Of a stretch of 9,287 bases of DNA, positions 5,799 through 9,287 are shown piece by piece. The stretch is from an uncultured Flavobacterium sp. (lineage in GTDB: Bacteria > Bacteroidota > Bacteroidia > Flavobacteriales > Flavobacteriaceae): NCBI RefSeq assembly GCF_946479975.1, contig NZ_CAMLIX010000194.1:1-9287 (forward strand), read 5' to 3'. The translations under genes were made by a program, and so were the position numbers. Under the pieces are notes generated by a model that made no database searches, was not told the origin of the DNA, and saw only the letters and a program-made list of their open reading frames with translations. Each line of letters begins with the position of its first letter. Position 1 is the stretch's first letter.

Positions 5799-7131
5799 TA
5801 AAGACTTTATACATCAGTTAGAAGAGCATATTGTTAACAAAAACGACAATGAACTTGAAGTTTTACTGAACGATTTGCACCATGCCGATATTGCCGAAAT
5901 CTTAGACGAATTAGATTTTGACGAGGCAACTTATATCTTTAAAGTTTTAGATAGTGATAAAACCGCTGAGATTCTTCTTGAATTGGAAGAAGATCTGCGT
6001 GAAAATATCTTAAGCCGACTTTCACCAAAGGAAATCGCTGAAGAGCTTGATGAGCTTGAAACCAATGATGCTGCCGACATTATTGCAGAACTTTCGCAGG
6101 AAATAAAAGCAGAAGTAATCTCGGAAATATTAGACGTTGAACACGCCAAAGACATTGTTGATCTTTTGCGTTACGACGAGAATACGGCCGGTGGTTTAAT
6201 GGGAAAAGAGCTTGTAAAAGTAAATGAAAACTGGAACGTTTTGACTTGCGTTAAAGAAATGCGAATTCAGGCAGAAAATGTATCCAGAGTACATTCTATT
6301 TATGTAGTTGATGATGAAAACCGTCTGAAAGGAAGATTATCCCTAAAAGATTTACTGACTTCTTCTACCAAAACTCAAATTGGTGAAGTTTACATTAGAA
6401 AATTAAATTTTGTAAATGTTGATACAGAAGATGTTGAGGTAGCGCGTATCATGCAGAAGTATGACTTAGAGGCAATTCCGGTTGTAGATGAGTTAGGACG
6501 TTTGGTAGGCAGAATTACGATTGATGACATTGTAGACGTAATCAAAGAAGAAGCAGATAAAGATTACCAATTAGCAGCGGGTATTACACAAGACGTTGAG
6601 TCGAATGACAGTGTTTACGAACTAACAAAAGCACGTTTACCTTGGCTTTTAATCGGAATGGTGATTGAAATTGTAGCTTCTTTTGTTTTGAAAGGAAACG
6701 AAGCAACATTTCAAAAATATTCTACCTTAATAATTTTTGTGCCTTTATTATCTGCAACTGCAGGAAATATTGGGGTTCAAGCTTCGGCAATTGTGGTTCA
6801 AGGTTTAGCAAACGGAACTTTAAAAGAATTCAGCCGTGGTTATTTTACGAAAGAAATCACCGTTTCGATGATTTCTGGAAGTATAATTTCATTGCTTTTA
6901 TTGGGATATCATTCCGTAATGTATCAGCAATATTTGGTAGGTTTTGCGATTTCGATTTCTATGATTGTCGTGATTCTTTTTGCAGCGACTTTAGGAACTT
7001 TAGTACCGCTTTTTCTTAACAAAAATAAAATTGATCCCGCAATTGCGACTGGTCCGTTTATTACGACAACCAACGATGTATTCGGAATTATGCTCTACTT
7101 TGGAGTAGCAAACTTAATTCTTGGATTTTAG
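5782..7131 (+). CDS. mgtE: Magnesium transporter MgtE
   Basis: MgtE is a homodimeric, Mg2+-gated inner-membrane channel that takes up Mg2+. The 449-aa product shows the full architecture: an acidic helical N domain (about 20-130), two CBS domains (about 140-200 and 203-258, the second with [16 protein letters not shown]), a linking plug helix (about 258-280) and a membrane domain of about five helices (283-449). Conserved membrane motifs are [12 protein letters not shown] (324-335) and [18 protein letters not shown] (418-435). Asp432 in the latter matches the ion-selectivity aspartate of Thermus thermophilus MgtE. The many Asp/Glu residues in the N and CBS domains fit cytosolic Mg2+ sensing. 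Its ATG lies inside the end of rsmA (17-bp overlap), so it has no leader of its own and no Mg2+ riboswitch; gating by the protein itself would be the visible control. Confidence 0.97.
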   Translation: MEFKIDKDFIHQLEEHIVNKNDNELEVLLNDLHHADIAEILDELDFDEATYIFKVLDSDKTAEILLELEEDLRENILSRLSPKEIAEELDELETNDAADIIAELSQEIKAEVISEILDVEHAKDIVDLLRYDENTAGGLMGKELVKVNENWNVLTCVKEMRIQAENVSRVHSIYVVDDENRLKGRLSLKDLLTSSTKTQIGEVYIRKLNFVNVDTEDVEVARIMQKYDLEAIPVVDELGRLVGRITIDDIVDVIKEEADKDYQLAAGITQDVESNDSVYELTKARLPWLLIGMVIEIVASFVLKGNEATFQKYSTLIIFVPLLSATAGNIGVQASAIVVQGLANGTLKEFSRGYFTKEITVSMISGSIISLLLLGYHSVMYQQYLVGFAISISMIVVILFAATLGTLVPLFLNKNKIDPAIATGPFITTTNDVFGIMLYFGVANLILGF

Positions 7132-7132
7132 A

Positions 7133-7203
7133 TTTTTGCCACAAATTAGCAGCTGACAGTGATTTAAGATCTCGAAAATCTGCGTAATTTACAGGCGGAA
7201 AAA
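7133..7203 (+). repeat. Imperfect palindromic intergenic repeat (GCCACA...ATCTGCG type) between mgtE and proC
   Basis: The gap starts TTTTTGCCACAAATTA (7133-7148) and ends TAATTTACAGGCGGAAAAA (7185-7203), two arms that pair imperfectly across the element. An inner pair, GATTT near 7161 with AAAATCTGCG at 7175-7184, extends the fold. The words GCCACA and AAAATCTGCGTAAT are ones I recall from intergenic repeats of Flavobacterium, which is memory only. It reaches into the region of the alternative proC start at 7204. Confidence 0.55.
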
Positions 7204-7242
7204 ATGCTGTTTAGCAGCGACAAACAATTAAAGCCAACCAGA

Positions 7243-8019
7243 ATGAAAGTACACATTATTGGAGGAGGAAACCTTGGGGTTTCTATTGCCTTGGGAATTG
7301 CTAAATTCTCGAAAAACAACCAAGTTACTGTCACAAGAAGAAACATAGCAAGTATTCAGTATTTAACAGAATACGGAATTACGGTTTCTAACGATAATAA
7401 ACACAATATTCAGGATGCCGATGTGGTAATTTTAACCATAAAACCGTATCAGGTTGATACCGTTTTGGCTGAAATTCTGCCAGTAATTCATAACAAAACC
7501 ATTGCTTCTGCAGTAAGCGGATTATCTTTGGAAGTGCTTCAAACCAAAACAAACTTCGAATATCCAGTTGTTCGCATAATGCCAAATATTGCGGCACAGT
7601 TTGGAGAATCTGCTACTTGTATCTCTTTCCCAGAAAAATATACAGCAAATGCTTCGCCAATTGTTGACTTATTCCAAGATTTAGGAACGGCTCCAGTAAT
7701 CGATGAAAAATTAATGGATGCGGCAACGGTTTTAGGCGCGTGCGGAACTGCATATGCATTGCGCTACATTCGTGCGTCTATGCAAGCAGGAATCGAAATC
7801 GGTTTTGATTCTAACACCGCTTTAGCAATTGCGGCTCAAACGGTAAAAGGAGCAGCGAAAATGCTTTTAGAAGAACGAGTACACCCAGAACAACTAATCG
7901 ACCGTGTAACAACGCCTCAGGGCTGTACAATTGTCGGTTTAAATGAAATGGAACATAATGGTTTCAGTTCTTCTTTGATAAAAGGAATCAAGACATCTTT
8001 GAAACAAATCAAGGGTTAA
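7243..8019 (+). CDS. proC: Pyrroline-5-carboxylate reductase
   Basis: ProC reduces 1-pyrroline-5-carboxylate to L-proline with NAD(P)H, the last step of proline synthesis, in the cytoplasm. From ATG 7243 the product is 258 aa and begins directly with the Rossmann strand and loop MKVHIIGGGNLG (GGGNLG at 7-12). Other landmarks are TIKPYQV at 65-71 (KP-Q loop), ASAVSGLS at 89-96, VVRIMPN at 109-115, and the helical dimerisation domain at about 155-258 with TPQGCTIVGLNEME (224-237), where the family often reads SPGGTT. An in-frame ATG at 7204 would add 13 residues ahead of the Rossmann strand and overlaps the edge of the repeat, so the shorter start is preferred. No neighbouring gene belongs to proline synthesis (proA and proB are not here). 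A terminator-like stem follows. Confidence 0.95.
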   Translation: MKVHIIGGGNLGVSIALGIAKFSKNNQVTVTRRNIASIQYLTEYGITVSNDNKHNIQDADVVILTIKPYQVDTVLAEILPVIHNKTIASAVSGLSLEVLQTKTNFEYPVVRIMPNIAAQFGESATCISFPEKYTANASPIVDLFQDLGTAPVIDEKLMDAATVLGACGTAYALRYIRASMQAGIEIGFDSNTALAIAAQTVKGAAKMLLEERVHPEQLIDRVTTPQGCTIVGLNEMEHNGFSSSLIKGIKTSLKQIKG

Positions 8020-8027
8020 TTTTAGAG

Positions 8028-8060
8028 AAATTCCAATATTGAAATTCCAAATTCCAATTT
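8028..8060 (+). repeat. AAATTCCAA-type units after proC
   Basis: Three units in a row, AAATTCCAAT (8028-8037), AAATTCCAAA (8042-8051) and AAATTCCAATT (8049-8059), the last two overlapping, share the word found after the TPR gene (4155-4187). Here an inverted copy at 8070-8080 turns the repeat into a stem. Confidence 0.6.
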
Positions 8061-8083
8061 ATCATAGGGATTTGGAATTTTTT
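8042..8083 (+). terminator. Probable rho-independent terminator of proC
   Basis: AAATTCCAAAT (8042-8052) pairs perfectly with ATTTGGAATTT (8070-8080), giving an 11-bp stem with a 17-nt loop, and the run of T continues to 8083. The overlapping unit at 8049-8057 can pair instead with 8072-8080, so two competing left arms exist. The stem is AT-rich with only two G-C pairs, so it is weaker than a classical terminator. The opposite strand has no T-tract in the right place, so it should act mainly on + strand transcripts. It begins 22 bp after the proC stop, in a convergent gap. Confidence 0.5.
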
Positions 8084-8109
8084 CATTTTATAAAGATTAT
8101 AGATTCCAG

Positions 8110-8155
8110 TTTGTCATTTCGAGGAACGAGAAATCACACTAGAAATTCGCCAAAG
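8110..8155. repeat. GTCATTTCG-type intergenic element
   Basis: The stretch holds GTCATTTCGAGGAACGAGAA (8113-8132) followed by ATCACACTAGAAATTCGCC (8133-8151). I recall this wording, with GTCATTTCGA and GAGAAATCACA, from many Flavobacterium intergenic regions; that is memory, not a search. ATTTC and GAGAAAT can form a short imperfect hairpin. It sits between the converging proC and cytochrome genes, and no gene is visible in the gap. Confidence 0.45.
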
Positions 8156-8168
8156 TTTTTTTTAAAAA

Positions 8169-8588
8169 TTAATAATCACGTTCTCTCGAACAATATTCAA
8201 TTATTAATTTTAATTCTTTTTCTTTTACATAATCAGTAAACATGGTTCTATGATAATCAATTCCTAAATCTTCGATTTTGGTAGTATCGATTTTGTGATT
8301 TTCACCAATAATCCATTTTACAAAAACTAATGAATCTACTCCACGAAGCGCTGGCCCTGTATTTTTTGCGTCTAATTTATGGCAAGCAGCACAATTAGAA
8401 TTAAATATTTCTTTTCCTTCTTCCTGATTTTCTGTTAAGTTTGGATTCCCACAAAAAAATGGAGTTGGCGTTGCGCAGTAAAAATTGGAAGCAGGATTTT
8501 TGTAAGTTATGATTTCAAATATAATAATTCCAACTAGAACAATTATCAGCGATATAGATATCTTAAGTATTAGTCTAATTCTCTTCAT
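8169..8588 (-). CDS. Membrane-anchored monohaem cytochrome c
   Basis: This is a 139-aa protein with one N-terminal hydrophobic segment (about 7-27, after basic MKRIR) that probably anchors it in the inner membrane with a periplasmic domain. The haem c site is CAACH (Cys66, Cys69, His70), preceded by GKEIFNSN and followed by the class I-type GPALRGV (78-84). Met116 in HRTMFTDY is the likely sixth haem ligand, followed by a C-terminal helix (VKEKELKLIIEYC). It should carry electrons, but no oxidase or reductase gene is next to it. Three extra cysteines (38, 46, 133) lie outside the haem motif; Cys38 and Cys46 flank a TPTPFF stretch and could form a disulfide, which is inference. It starts 31 bp after the upstream secreted protein, so it may be the last gene of that - strand unit. 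The gap contains an AAATTCCAA repeat. Confidence 0.88.
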   Translation of the reverse strand: MKRIRLILKISISLIIVLVGIIIFEIITYKNPASNFYCATPTPFFCGNPNLTENQEEGKEIFNSNCAACHKLDAKNTGPALRGVDSLVFVKWIIGENHKIDTTKIEDLGIDYHRTMFTDYVKEKELKLIIEYCSRERDY

Positions 8589-8600
8589 TTATAACGCTAT

Positions 8601-8616
8601 CAATTGGAATTTGGGA
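8601..8616 (-). repeat. AAATTCCAA-type units on the - strand
   Basis: The 31-bp gap between the two - strand genes reads, on the - strand, TCCCAAATTCCAATTG. It is the same word as after the TPR gene and after proC, here oriented with the - strand genes. It is too short to judge a function. Confidence 0.45.
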
Positions 8617-8619
8617 TTT

Positions 8620-9126
8620 TTATTTCTTTGAAATTACTTTAATCAGTTGAATAAATTTACTCCCACATTCCGAAATCTTCGTGTACGAATTCATCGCATT
8701 TCCATAATTCTGAATCGTCAAAGTATCTTTTACGTACAAAGCATCAATTCCAACGGGAATTTCTAATTCTTTTTTAGGAATGGAATCATTTTCATCACTA
8801 ATATCACCATCGTATTCATCCCATTGAATTCCTTCTAAAGTAATATAATTTTCGCCAGAACTGTTTTTAGAATAAATCGCTTTTCCTTTTAAAGTTCTAA
8901 GATTGGTTTTTAAAATATATTGATAATCATTTTTAATTTTTACAATGATTAACGAAAGATCACAACCATCGGCTTTATAAGTACCTACGATTTCATCTTT
9001 TGAATTTATTTCGGAATGAATTGCTTCTTTTTTCGAATTTGTAGAAATAGAAATAGTTTCTGTTTTTTGATTAAAAGAAGTCAAAATCAGATAAAATGAA
9101 GTTATAAAGATTAGGGCTTTATTCAT
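8620..9126 (-). CDS. Putative secreted protein of unknown function
   Basis: I do not recognise a named domain. The 168-aa product starts with a likely signal peptide (MNKALIFITSFYLILTSF, about 1-18) without a clear lipobox. A polar linker (20-45) leads to a mostly beta-predicted domain that begins IVGTYKADGCDLSL (46-59), continues through YQYILKTNLRTLKGKAIY and GENYITLEGIQWDEYDGDI, and ends TIQNYGNAMNSYTKISECGSKFIQL. The only two cysteines (55 and 154) sit near the two ends of this domain, placed for a disulfide. The GTY start and strand-rich pattern resemble small lipocalin-like lineage-specific proteins of Flavobacteriaceae; that is an impression. Its ATG overlaps the nhaA stop in an ATGA junction, so it is almost certainly co-transcribed and translationally coupled with nhaA. 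The cytochrome gene follows 31 bp later. Confidence 0.8.
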   Translation of the reverse strand: MNKALIFITSFYLILTSFNQKTETISISTNSKKEAIHSEINSKDEIVGTYKADGCDLSLIIVKIKNDYQYILKTNLRTLKGKAIYSKNSSGENYITLEGIQWDEYDGDISDENDSIPKKELEIPVGIDALYVKDTLTIQNYGNAMNSYTKISECGSKFIQLIKVISKK

Positions 9127-9287
9127 GACTCGATTAAATTACTATCCTTTTTATTCAAAACATATTTTAGAAAAACAAACCCGAAAAGTCCGGCTAAAAA
9201 TGAGGCGATCAAAATAGCAATTTTAGAAAAAACAATAATTTCTGGGTTTTTAAAAGCCAAAACCGTAATAAAAATCGACATCGTAAA
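9123..9287 (-). CDS. nhaA: Na+/H+ antiporter NhaA, C-terminal fragment (cut by window edge)
   Basis: NhaA exports Na+ in exchange for protons across the inner membrane. Only the last 54 codons are inside the window; the gene continues beyond 9287. The visible part reads FTMSIFITVLAF, matching the conserved GFTMSIFIxxLAF segment of transmembrane helix XI in E. coli NhaA. It is followed by a second hydrophobic helix (IVFSKIAILIASFLAGLFGFVFL) and a short polar tail ending NLIES. The TGA stop (9125-9123) overlaps the ATG of the next gene by the ATGA junction. The Asp pair needed for transport lies in the missing part, so activity cannot be judged. Because the ORF runs off the edge it was read by hand from the reverse strand. 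Confidence 0.88.
   Translation of the reverse strand, partial: FTMSIFITVLAFKNPEIIVFSKIAILIASFLAGLFGFVFLKYVLNKKDSNLIES

Noticed and set aside
5931..6155. Ser-rich reading frame on the - strand within mgtE
   Set aside because: It is a shadow of the Asp/Glu-rich mgtE N domain; the Ser runs are reverse-complement Glu/Asp codons.
7204..7242. Upstream ATG start for ProC
   Set aside because: Thirteen extra residues before the Rossmann strand are atypical; MKVHIIGGGNLG at 7243 is the standard start.
8039..8239. 66-aa + strand reading frame after proC
   Set aside because: It covers the terminator stem, repeats and the 3' end of the cytochrome gene on the other strand, and its product looks like translated repeat.

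Overview
This window is an AT-rich stretch of bacterial chromosome from a member of the Bacteroidota, most likely Flavobacteriaceae and probably Flavobacterium. The evidence is a TAnnTTTG-type promoter box at the left edge, A/T-rich leaders in place of strong Shine-Dalgarno sites, protein sequences of flavobacterial type, and short intergenic repeats of kinds I recall from Flavobacterium genomes. That assignment is judged by eye; no database was searched. I see no prophage, IS element, CRISPR array, defence system, rRNA or tRNA.

Layout of the + strand: serS (seryl-tRNA synthetase), lgt (prolipoprotein diacylglyceryl transferase), a secreted TPR-repeat protein, a DUF4286-family protein, a 62-aa small protein, rsmA/ksgA (16S rRNA dimethyladenosine transferase) overlapping mgtE (Mg2+ channel) by 17 bp, then proC (pyrroline-5-carboxylate reductase). 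A likely rho-independent terminator follows proC. Converging from the right, on the - strand, are the C-terminal end of nhaA (Na+/H+ antiporter, cut by the window edge), a putative secreted protein of unknown function whose start overlaps the nhaA stop (ATGA), and a membrane-anchored monohaem cytochrome c.

The genes are mostly housekeeping: translation (serS, rsmA), envelope lipoprotein maturation (lgt), ion transport (mgtE, nhaA) and proline synthesis (proC). They do not form one pathway. The only tight couplings visible are rsmA-mgtE and nhaA-unknown protein.

The unusual part lies between the genes. Most gaps on the + strand carry at least one short degenerate repeat family: (i) CAGT/ACTG tetramers separated by 2 or 3 nt, forming 14-20 bp stems on both sides of lgt and a one-sided copy before the 62-aa gene; (ii) a CCTCAGAA-like 8-bp tandem before the DUF4286 gene; (iii) a ~36-bp unit ending in TGGCAAAA, present three times before rsmA; (iv) a GCCACA/ATCTGCG imperfect palindrome before proC; (v) AAATTCCAA-type units in three gaps; (vi) a GTCATTTCG element after proC. 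Some of these run into reading frames. The last residues and stop of lgt lie in a repeat, and repeat-borne start codons would add false N-terminal extensions to Lgt, the TPR protein and RsmA, so shorter starts are chosen here for all three (and for ProC). These repeats are the best candidates for undescribed biology in the window.
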